64,000 nucleotides of DNA from NCBI RefSeq assembly GCF_001426525.1, contig NZ_LMEW01000023.1:1-64000 (forward strand). Direction: 5' to 3'. The DNA comes from Massilia sp. Root133 (GTDB lineage: Bacteria > Pseudomonadota > Gammaproteobacteria > Burkholderiales > Burkholderiaceae_D). This document shows, piece by piece, positions 32,649 to 43,700 of this stretch. Each line of letters begins with the position of its first letter. Position 1 is the first letter of the stretch. The position numbers and the translations under genes are program-made. A model generated the notes under the pieces. The model ran no database searches. It was not told where the DNA came from and saw only the letters and a program-made list of their open reading frames with translations.

Positions 32649-33062
32649 TTATTGCTTGAGATTCAGGAACAGATTCGCGGCGAACGCGAGGATGGCCACC
32701 GATGCGATGATTTCCGCGATCACCAGGGCCGGCGCGAAAGCCATATGACCCAGCAGCAGCATGGAGAGCGCGACCATCATCACGGGCAATGCGAGGTTCA
32801 GCAGCCAGAAGTGCAGGCGCGCGAGACGGCTTTCGCCCGCCTTCGGGAACACGCTGTAGATCAGGCCGGCGAGGGCCATCGTCGTCCAGCCCAGCAGGTT
32901 GACGTGGGCGTGCACGGGGCGCAGGGTGAAGTTCTGGCTGGCGCCCATGGCGATGCCCAGCGAGATCCCGAAGATGAGGTAGAGGACGGCGAGCTTGATC
33001 CAGATGATGCCGGCGTGCGAGAACTGCGGTTGCGGCAGCGGATTGACGGTCGTGGTTTGCAT
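32649..33062 (-). CDS. Small COX1-like four-helix membrane protein
   Basis: 137 aa from the ATG at 33062, preceded by AGGAG; an open frame extends upstream. Four hydrophobic helices. RPVHAHVNLLGWTTMALAGL carries the HAHVNLLGW motif found in heme-copper oxidase subunit I-like proteins and in small stand-alone relatives. It is far too short to be a functional oxidase subunit. It may bind heme or copper through those His residues. Role unknown. Confidence 0.75.
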   Translation of the reverse strand: MQTTTVNPLPQPQFSHAGIIWIKLAVLYLIFGISLGIAMGASQNFTLRPVHAHVNLLGWTTMALAGLIYSVFPKAGESRLARLHFWLLNLALPVMMVALSMLLLGHMAFAPALVIAEIIASVAILAFAANLFLNLKQ

Positions 33063-33156
33063 GGTGCGGCTCCTGATGGATGGTCGATGTGGAACGCATC
33101 GTACATACGGTCGTCGCGCCGGTGCAGCCCCACGCGTGGGGGAGACGATCAACCCG

Positions 33157-34434
33157 TCACATCGTTGCAAACATGGCCACGACGGCCACCAGCATCACCG
33201 CCACGCCGATCCAGCCGATCACGGTATGGCGCGTCGACAAGGTGTAGCCGCCCATGATCTTGCGGTTATGCGCGAGCAGCATCATGACGGCCATGATCGG
33301 CACGGCGATGACGCCGTTGATCTGCGCGGACAGCACCAGCGCCGCGATCGGGTCGACCGGGGCGAAGTCGAGCGCGACGCCGCCCAGCGTGGCCAGCGCG
33401 ATGATGCCGTAGAACTCGCGCGCCTCGACGACCTTCAGGTCCATGCCGTTGCGCCAGCGGAAGCTCTCGGTGACGGCATACGCGGCCGACCCGGCCAGCA
33501 CGGGCACGGCCAGCATGCCCGTGCCGATGATGCCCAGCGCGAACGCGAGGAACGCGAACTCGCCCGCCACCGGGCGCAGCGCTTCGGCCGCCTGGGCCGA
33601 CGACTGGATGTCCGTAATGCCGTGCGCGCCCAGCGTGACCGCCGTCGTCAGCATGATGAAGAAGGCGACGAGGTTGGAAAAGCCCATGCCGATCAAGGTG
33701 TCCGACTTGATGCGCCTGAGTTGCGCGGCGGCGTCGCGCGGGCGCGTGCGCAGGGCGCGCGTGTGGTGGTCGTTGCGGATCTCCTCGACTTCCTGCGACG
33801 CCTGCCAGAAGAAGAGGTAGGGGCTGATCGTCGTGCCGAACACGGCGACGATGAGGGCGACGGCATCCTTCGTGAAGGTGAAATGGGGCCACACGGTGCG
33901 CGCGAAGACTTCCGTCCACGGCATGTGCACGGCGAAGGCCGTCGCGACGTAGGCCAGCAGGCCCAGGGTCAGCCATTTCAGGTAGCGCACGTAGGCGGCA
34001 TACGGCAAAAAGACCTGCAGCGCGAGGCACAGCAGGCCGAAGCCGAGCGCATACAGGTGGCTGGAGCCGGTGCCCGTCACGAGGCGCAGCGCCTCGCCCA
34101 TCGCGGCGATGTCGGCCGCGATGTTGATGACGTTCGCGACGAGCAGCAGCGCGACGATGGCGTACAGCAGCCAGGGCGGATACGCGCGGCGGATGTTGGC
34201 CGCGAGCCCGCGCCCCGTCACGCGCCCGATGCGCGCCGACACCAGCTGGATGCCGACCATGAACGGGTAGGTCAGCACGAGCGTCCACAGCGTGTTAAAG
34301 CCGAATTGCGCGCCGGCCTGCGAATACGTCGCGATGCCGGACGGGTCGTCGTCGGCCGCGCCCGTGATCAGGCCGGGGCCGAGCGATTTCAGCGTGGCGT
34401 TGTCGGTGAGGCGGCGGAACAGCTTCAGCGGCAT
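33157..34434 (-). CDS. NRAMP-related divalent metal transporter
   Basis: 425 aa, about 11 helices, from the ATG at 34434. The first helix has DDDPSGIATYSQAG (DPSG at 30-33) where classic MntH proteins have DPGN. The sixth helix reads GTTISPYLFFWQASQE instead of the metal-binding MPH, so the Met that favours Mn/Fe is absent. This places it in the divergent Nramp-related group with uncertain metal preference. It follows hemL by 16 bp on the same strand. Confidence 0.85.
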   Translation of the reverse strand: MPLKLFRRLTDNATLKSLGPGLITGAADDDPSGIATYSQAGAQFGFNTLWTLVLTYPFMVGIQLVSARIGRVTGRGLAANIRRAYPPWLLYAIVALLLVANVINIAADIAAMGEALRLVTGTGSSHLYALGFGLLCLALQVFLPYAAYVRYLKWLTLGLLAYVATAFAVHMPWTEVFARTVWPHFTFTKDAVALIVAVFGTTISPYLFFWQASQEVEEIRNDHHTRALRTRPRDAAAQLRRIKSDTLIGMGFSNLVAFFIMLTTAVTLGAHGITDIQSSAQAAEALRPVAGEFAFLAFALGIIGTGMLAVPVLAGSAAYAVTESFRWRNGMDLKVVEAREFYGIIALATLGGVALDFAPVDPIAALVLSAQINGVIAVPIMAVMMLLAHNRKIMGGYTLSTRHTVIGWIGVAVMLVAVVAMFATM

Positions 34435-34450
34435 GTCGGGCCGGGCGCGA

Positions 34451-35752
34451 TCACGCCAGGCGGGCAAACACGCGGCGGGCCGCTGCGACCGTCTCGGCGA
34501 TCACGGCATCGTCGTGCGTGGCCGAGACGAAGCCTGCTTCGAACATCGCGGGCGCGAAGTACACGCCTTCGTCCAGCATGCCGTGGAAGAAGCGGTTGAA
34601 GCGCTCCTTGTCGCCGGCCATCATCTGGCCGTAGCTGGACGGGATCGTGTCGGCGAAATACAGGCCGAACATGCCGCCGACGCTGTCCGCGCAGAACGCG
34701 ATACCGGCTTCCTGCGCGGCGGCCGTCAGGCCGTCGACCAGCTTCTTCGTCTGCGCCGTCAGGTGCTCGTAGAAGCCCGGCTGCTGGATCAGCTTCAGGG
34801 TCGTCATGCCGGCGGCGACGGCGACCGGGTTGCCGGACAGCGTGCCCGCCTGGTAGACGGGGCCGATCGGCGCCATCTTCTGCATCAGGTCAGCGCGGCC
34901 GCCGAACGCGGCGACCGGCATGCCGCCGCCGATCACTTTGCCGAGCGCGGTCAGGTCCGGCACGATGCCGTACAGCGCCTGCGCGCCGCCGATGCCGACG
35001 CGGAAGCCCGACATCACTTCGTCGAAGATCAGCACGGTGCCGTATTCCGTGCACAGTTCGCGCATGCGCTGCAGGAATTCCGGCGTCGCGCGGATCAGGT
35101 TCATGTTGCCGGCCACGGCTTCCACGATCACGCAGGCGATGGTGTCGCCCATCGACTGGAACGCGTCTTCCAGCTGCGGGATGTTGTTGTAGTCGAGGAC
35201 GATGGTGTGCTTGACGAAGTCTTCCGGCACGCCGGCCGACGTCGGGTTGCCGAACGTGAGCAGGCCCGAACCGGCTTTGACCAGCAGGGAATCGGCGTGG
35301 CCGTGGTAGCAGCCTTCGAACTTGACGATCTTGTCGCGGCCCGTGGCGCCGCGTGCGAGGCGCAGCGCGCTCATCGTCGCTTCCGTGCCGGACGAGACGA
35401 GGCGCACCTGTTCGATCGACGGCACGAGGCGGCAGATTTCCTCGGCGATCTCGATCTCGCCCTCGGTCGGCGCGCCGAACGACAGGCCGCGCGCGGCCGC
35501 GTCCTGCACGGCCTTCACGACGTCCGGATGGGTGTGGCCGACGATGGCCGGGCCCCAGGAGCCGATGTAGTCGATGTAGCGCTTGCCGTCCGCGTCCCAG
35601 AAATACGGCCCCTCGGCCCGCGTGATGAAGCGCGGCGTGCCGCCGACGGAGCGGAAGGCGCGCACGGGCGAGTTCACGCCGCCCGGCGTGGTCTGCTGGG
35701 CGCGGGCGAACAGGATGTCGTTTTTCGAAGTGGTGTCGGACGTAGCGGTCAT
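34451..35752 (-). CDS. hemL: Glutamate-1-semialdehyde 2,1-aminomutase
   Basis: 433 aa, full length. PLP-dependent class III aminotransferase fold: GVNSPVRAF near the N-terminus, [17 protein letters not shown] near residue 65, [10 protein letters not shown] near 245, and the Schiff-base Lys in [16 protein letters not shown] near 270. It makes 5-aminolevulinate, the tetrapyrrole precursor. It lies between thiD and the Nramp-like gene. Confidence 0.97.
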   Translation of the reverse strand: MTATSDTTSKNDILFARAQQTTPGGVNSPVRAFRSVGGTPRFITRAEGPYFWDADGKRYIDYIGSWGPAIVGHTHPDVVKAVQDAAARGLSFGAPTEGEIEIAEEICRLVPSIEQVRLVSSGTEATMSALRLARGATGRDKIVKFEGCYHGHADSLLVKAGSGLLTFGNPTSAGVPEDFVKHTIVLDYNNIPQLEDAFQSMGDTIACVIVEAVAGNMNLIRATPEFLQRMRELCTEYGTVLIFDEVMSGFRVGIGGAQALYGIVPDLTALGKVIGGGMPVAAFGGRADLMQKMAPIGPVYQAGTLSGNPVAVAAGMTTLKLIQQPGFYEHLTAQTKKLVDGLTAAAQEAGIAFCADSVGGMFGLYFADTIPSSYGQMMAGDKERFNRFFHGMLDEGVYFAPAMFEAGFVSATHDDAVIAETVAAARRVFARLA

Positions 35753-35791
35753 GGTTGTCTGGATGAATCCCGGGCGCAGGCGCCGGCGGGG

Positions 35792-36613
35792 TTAGCAGGC
35801 CGCGCCGGGAGCGCGGAAGATCTTGTTCGGAATCAGCCGGCCCATGCCGAAGCGGCAGGCGTTGGCGAGGGTGCCGGTGAGGTAGTCCTGGGCGCCGGGC
35901 AGGGCGTCCGCCGCATCGGCACCGCGCGCCATCCGCGCCACCAAAGCGGCCGACAGCGTGTTGCCGGCGCCGACGAACGGACCGGGCAGGAGCTGGGCCC
36001 AGGGCAAGGCGGTGGCCAGGCCGTCCGGCTCGTACAACTCGTTGCAGCGGCTGCCGTCGCCGCCGCCGACGCCCGTCACGAGCACGTGGCCGCAGCCGAG
36101 GCCCGTCAGCTCCGCCGCGTCCTCGGCGACGGTGGCGATGCTGCCCGGGTCGCGCCAGCAGTCGGCCAGGCGCGCCAGTTCCGGCTGCGACAGCATGAAC
36201 ACGCTGGCCTGCGGCACGAGCAGTTGATGAATAAGGGTCAGCATGTCATCGTCGCGCGGGCCGCAATCGGGCAGCGACGACGTAAACGGGTCGAGCACGA
36301 GCGGCACGTCGGCATAGTCGGACACGATCTCCGCCACCGCCGCGATCTGCTCCAGGCTGGCCAGGGTGCCGACCTTGATGGCGGCCACCGGCATGTCCTC
36401 GAGCAGCATGCGCGCCTGTTCCACGACGAGCGAGTGGTCGGTCGGCTGGATGTCGTCCACGCGCGCGGAATCCGCCACGAGCAGGCCCGTCACGACCGAG
36501 AGGGCGTGGCAGCCATGCATGGCGAAGACGGTCACGTCGGACTGGATGCCCAGCGCCCCGACCGGGTCGGCGGGCCCGAACGTGAGGATGAGTGGAGACG
36601 TTTGGTTTTGCAC
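35792..36613 (-). CDS. thiD: Hydroxymethylpyrimidine/phosphomethylpyrimidine kinase
   Basis: 273 aa. Ribokinase-fold ThiD: FGPADPVGALGIQSDVTVFA near the N-terminus, KVGTLASLEQ near residue 95, and the anion-hole region FVGAGNTLSAALVARMARG near 225. The usual catalytic Cys-type loop GTGCTLS is read here as GAGNTLS, so activity is likely but one conserved position differs. It phosphorylates HMP to HMP-PP for thiamine. Divergent from the rubredoxin gene. Confidence 0.85.
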   Translation of the reverse strand: MQNQTSPLILTFGPADPVGALGIQSDVTVFAMHGCHALSVVTGLLVADSARVDDIQPTDHSLVVEQARMLLEDMPVAAIKVGTLASLEQIAAVAEIVSDYADVPLVLDPFTSSLPDCGPRDDDMLTLIHQLLVPQASVFMLSQPELARLADCWRDPGSIATVAEDAAELTGLGCGHVLVTGVGGGDGSRCNELYEPDGLATALPWAQLLPGPFVGAGNTLSAALVARMARGADAADALPGAQDYLTGTLANACRFGMGRLIPNKIFRAPGAAC

Positions 36614-36674
36614 AGCGGGTAGAATACTATACCTTTCCCCCCCATTTTATCTGAACCGAAAAGAGGAAATCGAA

Positions 36675-36860
36675 GTGAGTACTGAAACACAGGTGTACCA
36701 GACGTGGATGTGCCTGATCTGCGGCTGGGTCTACGACGAAGCCGCCGGCGCACCGGACGACGGCATTGCGCCGGGCACCCGCTGGGCCGACGTGCCCATG
36801 AACTGGACGTGCCCGGAATGCGGCGCGCGCAAGGACGACTTCGAAATGACCGCGATCTGA
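36675..36860 (+). CDS. Rubredoxin
   Basis: 61 aa with a GTG start after GAGGA. Two CxxC pairs, Cys13/Cys16 (MCLICGWVYDEAAG) and Cys46/Cys49 (WTCPECGARKDDFEM), bind one Fe in the tetrathiolate knot. It is a small cytosolic electron carrier, partner unknown. It sits between thiD and pilG, a conserved order in Burkholderiales. Confidence 0.96.
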   Translation: MSTETQVYQTWMCLICGWVYDEAAGAPDDGIAPGTRWADVPMNWTCPECGARKDDFEMTAI

Positions 36861-37034
36861 GCGGCTCAGTGCTATCGATATTTGTCGGTTCATCAACGAG
36901 AAATAACGTCCCGCCAATGTTTCGTGTCATCCAGTCAATGAGTCGTCCTACGGCAAGTTGACGTATCGCAACACTTCATGCACAAGCCGCAGCCCCTATG
37001 CTATCTTGCGGGTTCATGCTGAAGTGAAACGAAT

Positions 37035-37436
37035 ATGACGACGCAACCGACAGGCCTGACGATCATGGTGATCGACGACAGCAGCACGATCCGTCGGTCC
37101 GCCGAAATCTTCCTGACGCAGGCCGGCTACCGCGTGGTGCTGGCCGAAGACGGCTTCGACGCGCTGGCCAAGATCAACGACCATCATCCGTCCCTGGTGT
37201 TCTGCGACATCCTGATGCCGCGCCTGGACGGCTACCAGACCTGCGCGCTGATCAAGAAGAGCGCGAAATTCCATGCCACGCCGGTCATCATGCTGTCCTC
37301 CAAGGACGGCCTGTTCGACCGTGCGCGCGGCGCGATGGTGGGCTCGAGCGCCTACCTGACCAAACCTTTTTCCAAGGACAGCCTGCTGGCGGCCGTGCGC
37401 GACCATGCGCAGGGCCGGACCGACGCGGCTGCCTGA
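37035..37436 (+). CDS. pilG: Twitching-motility response regulator PilG
   Basis: 133 aa, a single receiver domain. Phosphoacceptor Asp58 (VFCDILMPRLDGY), acidic pair DD at 14-15 and Lys near 110 (AYLTKPFSK). No output domain: it acts by protein contacts, promoting pilus extension through PilB and cAMP signalling. It heads the pilGHIJ-chpA operon 174 bp after the rubredoxin gene. Confidence 0.92.
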   Translation: MTTQPTGLTIMVIDDSSTIRRSAEIFLTQAGYRVVLAEDGFDALAKINDHHPSLVFCDILMPRLDGYQTCALIKKSAKFHATPVIMLSSKDGLFDRARGAMVGSSAYLTKPFSKDSLLAAVRDHAQGRTDAAA

Positions 37437-37458
37437 TTCCAACGTTGCGGAGCCCACC

Positions 37459-37827
37459 GTGGCCATACAAAAAATCCTGATCGTCGACGATTCCCCGACC
37501 GAACGTTACTACCTGACCGACATCCTCGTGCGCAACGGCTTCACCGTCACCACCGCCGACAACGGCGAGGAGGCGCTCGCCAAGATCCGCGCCGAGCGAC
37601 CGGAACTGATCCTGATGGACGTGGTGATGCCCGGCGCGAACGGCTTCCAGGTGACGCGCTCGATCGCACGCGATCCGGAGCTGGCGTCCGTCCCCGTCAT
37701 CATCTGCAGCAGCAAGAACCAGGAAACCGACCGCATCTGGGGCATGCGCCAGGGCGCGAAGGATTATTTCGTCAAGCCCGTCGATCCGGCGAAGCTGCTG
37801 GCCACGATCGCCACGCTCGGCGCCTGA
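37459..37827 (+). CDS. pilH: Twitching-motility response regulator PilH
   Basis: 122 aa with a GTG start; the frame opens earlier inside pilG. A receiver with Asp54 (LMDVVMPGANGFQ), VDDSP near 9-13 and KDYFVKPVDP at the C-terminal Lys. PilH is the second CheY-like protein of the Pil-Chp system and acts as phosphate sink or retraction regulator. It begins 22 bp after pilG. Confidence 0.92.
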   Translation: MAIQKILIVDDSPTERYYLTDILVRNGFTVTTADNGEEALAKIRAERPELILMDVVMPGANGFQVTRSIARDPELASVPVIICSSKNQETDRIWGMRQGAKDYFVKPVDPAKLLATIATLGA

Positions 37828-37828
37828 G

Positions 37829-38344
37829 ATGGACGTCAGCGACGCCGCCGGACAGAAGGGCGCGGCCAGGCGCGCGCGCCTGCGCCAGTACCAGGAACAG
37901 CTGCTCGAGCGCATGCAGGCCGCGCGCACGAGCAGCGGCGCGCGCGCGCACCAGCTGGGCGTGGAGATCGGCGGCGTGCGCTACCTGCTCGACCTCGTCG
38001 AAGCGGGCGAGATCGTGCCGCTGCCGCCGCTGGCCGCCGTGCCGCTCACGCAGCCGTGGTATCTCGGCCTCGCGAACGTGCGCGGCAACCTGCTGGGCGT
38101 CGTCGACCTGGCGCGCTATCTCGATGCGGAGGCGGCGCCAACGTCCGGCACGCGGCTCGTGACGTTCGGCCCCGCCCTCGGTTTTCCGTGCGCGCTGCTG
38201 GTGGCGAAGGTCGTCGGCCTGCGCCACGCGGGCGACATGCAACCTGCCGACGGCCGCCTGCGCGACGCCGACGGCCAGGAATGGACGCCGCTGTCGCTCG
38301 CCGCCCTCGCGCGCGCGGACCGCTTCCTGCAAGTGGCACGCTAA
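37829..38344 (+). CDS. pilI: CheW-like adaptor PilI
   Basis: 171 aa with a CheW domain at about 40-168 ([40 protein letters not shown]). It links the receptor PilJ to ChpA in the pilus chemosensory array. One base separates it from pilH, so translation is likely coupled. Confidence 0.92.
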   Translation: MDVSDAAGQKGAARRARLRQYQEQLLERMQAARTSSGARAHQLGVEIGGVRYLLDLVEAGEIVPLPPLAAVPLTQPWYLGLANVRGNLLGVVDLARYLDAEAAPTSGTRLVTFGPALGFPCALLVAKVVGLRHAGDMQPADGRLRDADGQEWTPLSLAALARADRFLQVAR

Positions 38345-38378
38345 TCATTTAAAAAACAGGTTCTGTACTGGAGCTGGC

Positions 38379-40718
38379 ATGGGATTCGTATCCAAACTGT
38401 CGATGAATTTCTTCCCCAAGGACGGGGGCGGCGACGCGCAGGCGTCCGGCACGGTGCTGGCGTCGCCCGACACGCAGTTCGGCCCCGGCACGGTGCCCGC
38501 CGGCCCGGTCAGCGGCAAGGCGCCGACGGGTTCCGCCGATGACGCCGCGCTGCGCCTCGGCCAGCTCGCCCGGCGCAAGCGCCGCCATGCGGAGGAAGCT
38601 GCCAGTGGAACGGGCGGCGACGACGACCTGCGCCTGCCGCTCATCGGCCATCTGTCCCTGCCGCGCCAGCTGCGCATCCTGCTCGTCGCCTTCGGCATCG
38701 GCATCCTGCTCACGCTGCTGTCGCTGTGGCGCAATGCCGGCAGCGGCGCGATCGCCAGCGGCCAGACCCAGATCGCCAGCGAAGCGCTGATGCACTCGCA
38801 GCGCGTGGGCAAGGCCGCGCCGAATGCGATGCAAGGCGTGCCGGACGCGTTCACGCAGCTGCAGGACAGCCGCATCGCCCTGGGGCACGACCTCGACCTG
38901 CTGGCCCGCGGCGGCGACTTCAACGGCAATGCGATTCCCGCGTCGACGGGCGACCTGGCCGCGCAGCTGGCCGCCGTGCGCAAGAAGTGGAACGTGTCCG
39001 ACGCGGCCGCCGCCAGCATCCTCAAGATGAAGCCGGAGCTGGTCGCCTTCGACAAGAACCTGAAGCAGCTCGACGTGCTGGCGCCGGACATGCTGGCGCT
39101 GACCGAAGACATCCTCACCGAACGCACGGCGCGCGGCGGCAGCGCGCGCGAACTGGCGGCGCTGGGCCGCATGATGATGCTGACGCAGCGCCTGTCGCGC
39201 AGCGCCAGCGAATTCCTCACGTCGGGCGGCATCCGTCCCGAGACCGCGTTCCAGATGGGCCGCGACACGACCACGTTCCGCGCCACCGTCGACGGCCTGC
39301 TGAACGGCAGCGCCGCGCTGGGCCTGGCCGCGCTGCGCGACCCGGCGCTGCGCGCCAAGCTGGAAGAAGTGCAGTCGAAATTCGACATCTGCCAGAAGCT
39401 GATCTCCACCTTCCTCGACAAACTGTCCGACATGACGGCCGCCAAGGCCGCCGAGCAGACGATCTTCCGCGACAACGAGACGCTGCGCCGCCAGCTGACC
39501 GGCCTGCAGGCGTCGTACCGCGCCGGCGAGGGCAGCACGGGTATGTGGCTGTGGGTGCTCGTGGCGGCATCGATCTTCACCCTCGTCACGGCGGGCAGCA
39601 TCTCGCGCGTGATGCTGCAGGATTCGCGCAACCGCACCCGCGGCGCCGACGCCCGCCGCCAGGAAGCGGAGGCGATGCACCTGCTGGCCCAGGCCAAGGA
39701 AGAGGAAGCCAAGGCCACCAACGACCAGAACCAGGCCGCGATCCTGCGCCTGATGAACGAATTGCAGGAAGTGGCGGACGGCGACCTGACGGTCTATGCC
39801 ACCGTCTCGGAAGACATCACGGGCGCCATCGCCGACTCCGTCAACTACACGGTGGAAGAACTGCGCGGCCTCGTCGTGCGCGTGATCGATACGGCGGAAA
39901 AGGTGACGCAGGCGTCGAACGATGCGCAGCAGGTGTCGAGCCGGCTGCTCGTCGCGGCGGGCCAGCAGGCGCGCGAGATCCAGGATACGTCGGCCACGAT
40001 GCTGCGCATGGCCGGCGAGATCACGGACGTGTCCAGCTCCGCGAAGGAGTCGGCCGAGGTGGCGCGCCAGTCGGTGGCGGCGGCGGAGCAGGGCGCGACG
40101 GCGGTGCAGAACGCCATCCGCGGCATGGGCGAGATCCGCGAGCAGATCCAGGAGACCTCCAAGCGCATCAAGCGCCTGGGCGAATCGTCGCAGGAGATCG
40201 GCGAGATCACCGAACTCATTTCCGACATCACGGAACAGACCAACGTGCTGGCGCTGAACGCCGCCATCCAGGCCGCGTCGGCCGGCGAGGCGGGGCGCGG
40301 CTTCTCGGTCGTGGCGGAAGAGGTGCAGCGGCTGGCGGAACGGTCGGCCGAAGCGGCCAAGCAGATCGGCGCGCTGGTGCGCACCATCCAGACCGACACG
40401 CACGACGCCGTGGCGGCGATGGAAAAGTCGACGCAGGGCGTCGTCGAGGGCGCGCGCACGACCGACGCGGCCGGCGCGGCGCTGGCCGACATCTCGCGCG
40501 TGTCGAACCGCCTGGCGGAGCTGATCCAGGGGATGGCGGTCGCCGCGGGCTTGCAGGCGACGTCCGCGAACGGCGTGGCGCATAATATGCAGCACATCCT
40601 CGCGATCACCGAACAGGCACAGGGCGGCACGCAGCAGACCGCGCAGTCGATCCGGCAGCTGGCGGAGCTCGCGCAGGAACTGAAGAATTCGGTGTCGCGC
40701 TTCCGCGTCGCCGCCTGA
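38379..40718 (+). CDS. pilJ: Pilus methyl-accepting chemoreceptor PilJ
   Basis: 779 aa, longer than Pseudomonas PilJ (682). An extra basic and low-complexity N-terminal region (1-95) precedes the first membrane helix ([20 protein letters not shown], about 97-116). A periplasmic sensor with two repeated helical halves follows to the second helix (about 388-408), then HAMP and the signalling hairpin tip [20 protein letters not shown] near 620-650. It senses pilus-surface contact and feeds ChpA. Confidence 0.93.
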   Translation: MGFVSKLSMNFFPKDGGGDAQASGTVLASPDTQFGPGTVPAGPVSGKAPTGSADDAALRLGQLARRKRRHAEEAASGTGGDDDLRLPLIGHLSLPRQLRILLVAFGIGILLTLLSLWRNAGSGAIASGQTQIASEALMHSQRVGKAAPNAMQGVPDAFTQLQDSRIALGHDLDLLARGGDFNGNAIPASTGDLAAQLAAVRKKWNVSDAAAASILKMKPELVAFDKNLKQLDVLAPDMLALTEDILTERTARGGSARELAALGRMMMLTQRLSRSASEFLTSGGIRPETAFQMGRDTTTFRATVDGLLNGSAALGLAALRDPALRAKLEEVQSKFDICQKLISTFLDKLSDMTAAKAAEQTIFRDNETLRRQLTGLQASYRAGEGSTGMWLWVLVAASIFTLVTAGSISRVMLQDSRNRTRGADARRQEAEAMHLLAQAKEEEAKATNDQNQAAILRLMNELQEVADGDLTVYATVSEDITGAIADSVNYTVEELRGLVVRVIDTAEKVTQASNDAQQVSSRLLVAAGQQAREIQDTSATMLRMAGEITDVSSSAKESAEVARQSVAAAEQGATAVQNAIRGMGEIREQIQETSKRIKRLGESSQEIGEITELISDITEQTNVLALNAAIQAASAGEAGRGFSVVAEEVQRLAERSAEAAKQIGALVRTIQTDTHDAVAAMEKSTQGVVEGARTTDAAGAALADISRVSNRLAELIQGMAVAAGLQATSANGVAHNMQHILAITEQAQGGTQQTAQSIRQLAELAQELKNSVSRFRVAA

Positions 40719-40737
40719 GCATCTCACTTTTGCCCAC

Positions 40738-43700
40738 ATGACCCAGTTTTCGCACGCGTCTTCCGCACCGCCTTTCGACACCGGCCCCCTGTCCTGGGTC
40801 ATCGGTGAAATCCGCGACGCCCTCGGGCGTTCCGCCAAGGCGTTGCAGGATGCGGCCGGCCGCACGCCGGAAGCGCAGCCCACGCTGCTGCTGCATGCCA
40901 AGTCGCACCTGCACCAGGCCCACGGGGCCCTGCAGATGGTCGACGTCGCCGGCGTCGAACGCCTGAGCGAGGCGGCCGAACAGGTCATCGACCGCTTCAA
41001 GGACGGTACCCTGGCGCTCGACCCCGAGCGGGCCGGCGCCGTGGGCGAGGCGTACCGGGCGCTCGTCGAATACCTGGAAGAGCTGCTGGAAGGCGCGGCG
41101 CCGCAACCCGTGCGCCTGTTCCCGTACTACCGCGCGCTGCAGGAACTGCTGGGCGTGGAACGCGTCCACCCGGGCCAGATGCTCGTGCTGGACCTTGCGC
41201 CGGCCTTGCTGCCGGGCGGCGGCGCCGGCCCGACGCCGGACTACGCCGCGACCCGCGCCGCATTCGAGAAGGCGCTGCTGCTGTTCCTGCGCAGCCAGGA
41301 TGTCGACGCCCAGCGCGGCCAGGCGGCCGCCATGCGCGATGCATTGGCGAGCGTCGTCCACGGCCAGCCGCAGGCGGAGGCCCACGCGTTCTGGCTGGCG
41401 CTGCAGGCCGTCGCCGACCTCGTCGCGAACGGCCAGGTGGCGCCCGACCTGTACGTGAAGCAGCTGTTCGGCCAGATCAACCTGCAACTGCGCCGCGCGG
41501 TACAGGGACATACCGAACTGCCGGAAGCGCTGCTGCGCGACGCGCTGTTCTTCATCTCGGCCGCGCCCGAACCTACCCTTGATGCGCGCCAGCTGCGCGA
41601 CGCGTACCACGTCGGCGGCCAGGTGCCGGCCGATTACCTGGAACGCCGCTACGGCAAGGTCGATCCGGAGCTGCTGAAGGATGCCAAGGAAGCGCTGATC
41701 GAGACCAAGCAGGGCTGGGACCGCGTCGCCACGGAAGGCGGCGACGTGCTCGATGGTGGCTTCAACGACGCGCTGGCGAAGCTGGCGGGCGCCAGCGAGA
41801 AGCTGGGCGCACCGCAGCTCGCGCACCTGCTGCGCGAACTGGGGCAGGCCGCCAGCGAATCGATGGCGGGCGGCCGCAGCGACCAGTTCAGCCTCGAGAT
41901 GGCCGAGGCCATGCTGTTCGTCGAGCATGGCCTGGACCAGGTGCGCCAGTTGCCCGAGGACTTCGGCCAGCATGCGGAAGCCGTCGGCCAGCGCCTGCTC
42001 GCGCTGGCGCACGGCGCGACCCCGCCGGACGCGCCGGTGTGGCACGGCGAGATGGCGCGCGAGCTGCAGCAGGGCCAGACCGTCGCGGTGCTGGCGGGCG
42101 AGATCCGCACGGGCCTGCGCCAGGTCGAGAAACTCATCGACGACTACTACGAAGACGCGGCACGCATCGCGGCCCTGGAACAGGTCGATCCACTGCTGCA
42201 CCAGCTGCAGGGTGCGCTGGCCATCCTCGACCAGGAGCAGGCCACGCAGGCCGTCGACCACGTGCGCGCCCAGGTGCGCACGCTGATCGAGACGCCGCCG
42301 GATGCCGCGGCGCGCGGCGCCGTGCTGGACAACCTGGCCCGCAACATCGGCGCGCTCGGCTTCTTCACCGACGCGCTGGCGCAGAACGTCGACGGCGCGC
42401 GCCGGCGCTACCGCTTCGATGCGGCGGCGGGCCTGTTCCACGAGCTGCCGCTCGAAGCACCGGCACCTTCGGAGCCGCAGCCCGTGCCGGTGGCGGCACC
42501 GGACGCCCTCGACGCCGAACTGCTGGAGATCTTCATCGGCGAGGCCCGCGAAGTGCTGGACGTCGTCGGCACCGCATTGCCGGCCGCCGAAGCGAATCCG
42601 GCCGACCAGGACACGCTCACGCGCCTGCGCCGCGGCTTCCACACGCTCAAGGGCAGCAGCCGCATGGTGAACCTCGAACAGTTCGCCGCGGCGGCGGCGG
42701 CCATCGAGAAGGTCATGAACTTGTGGCTGGCCGAGGCGCGCGCCGCCACGCCGGACCTGCTGGCACTGCTCGCGCAGGCGCATGCGGAGCTGGGCGCGTG
42801 GGTCGATGAACTCGCGGCCGGCGGATCGCAGCGCGATGGCGCGGCGCTCGTGCAGGCAGCCCGGCGCGTTCAGGACGGTGGGCCGTTTGCGCCGGCGGAA
42901 GCGCCGGCGTCGCTCGTGTCGACGCCGGAGGTGCCGGCGGTCGATGCACCGGCCGAGCTGGCACCGGAAACGGTCGGCGCGCTCGATGCCGTGCCCGCCG
43001 CATCCGAGCCGTCACCGGAACCGGTCGAACCCGCCGCCGGCTTCGAGGTCGCGCCCGACGAGGCGCCCGCGCCGCTCCCGGCCCTGTCCACGGACGAGCT
43101 GCCGGACAACGTGCTCGCATTCCCCGTGTCGGAAGCGAACGTGCGGCACGTGGGCGACCTGGAGATTCCGCTCCCGCTGTACAACATCTACCTCGGCGAG
43201 ACCGAGGAACTGGTGCGCACGCTGGCCGACGACTTCGCCGGCTGGCGCGCGGAACCGCTGCGCGCCGTGTCCGCGCAGGCCCTGAAGGCGGCGCACACGC
43301 TGGGCGGCACGTCGGCCACCGTCGGCTTCAACGCGCTGCGCGAACTGGCCGTGGCGCTGGAAGAAGCGCTGCAGGTCGCCGTTCCGCCGCTGGACGGCGC
43401 CCAGTTCGACCTGCTGGACGAGACGGTCGAGCGCGTGCGCATCATGCTGCAGGTGTTCGCGCTGGGCGAACTGGCGCCCGCGCAGCCGGAACTGCTGGCG
43501 CGCCTGGAAGCGCTGCGCGATGCGCTGGGCCGCCAGCGCGCCGACGCCGTCATCGCCGACGCCGAGCCGGAACTGGCGCAGCGCCTGGACGCGCTGTTCG
43601 CCGCCACGTATGCGAGCATCCTTGCCGATCCGCCGCTCGCCACCGGCACGCCGTCGCTGCCCGCCAGCACGGAACTGGCGCCGCGCGCGCCGGCACCGCG

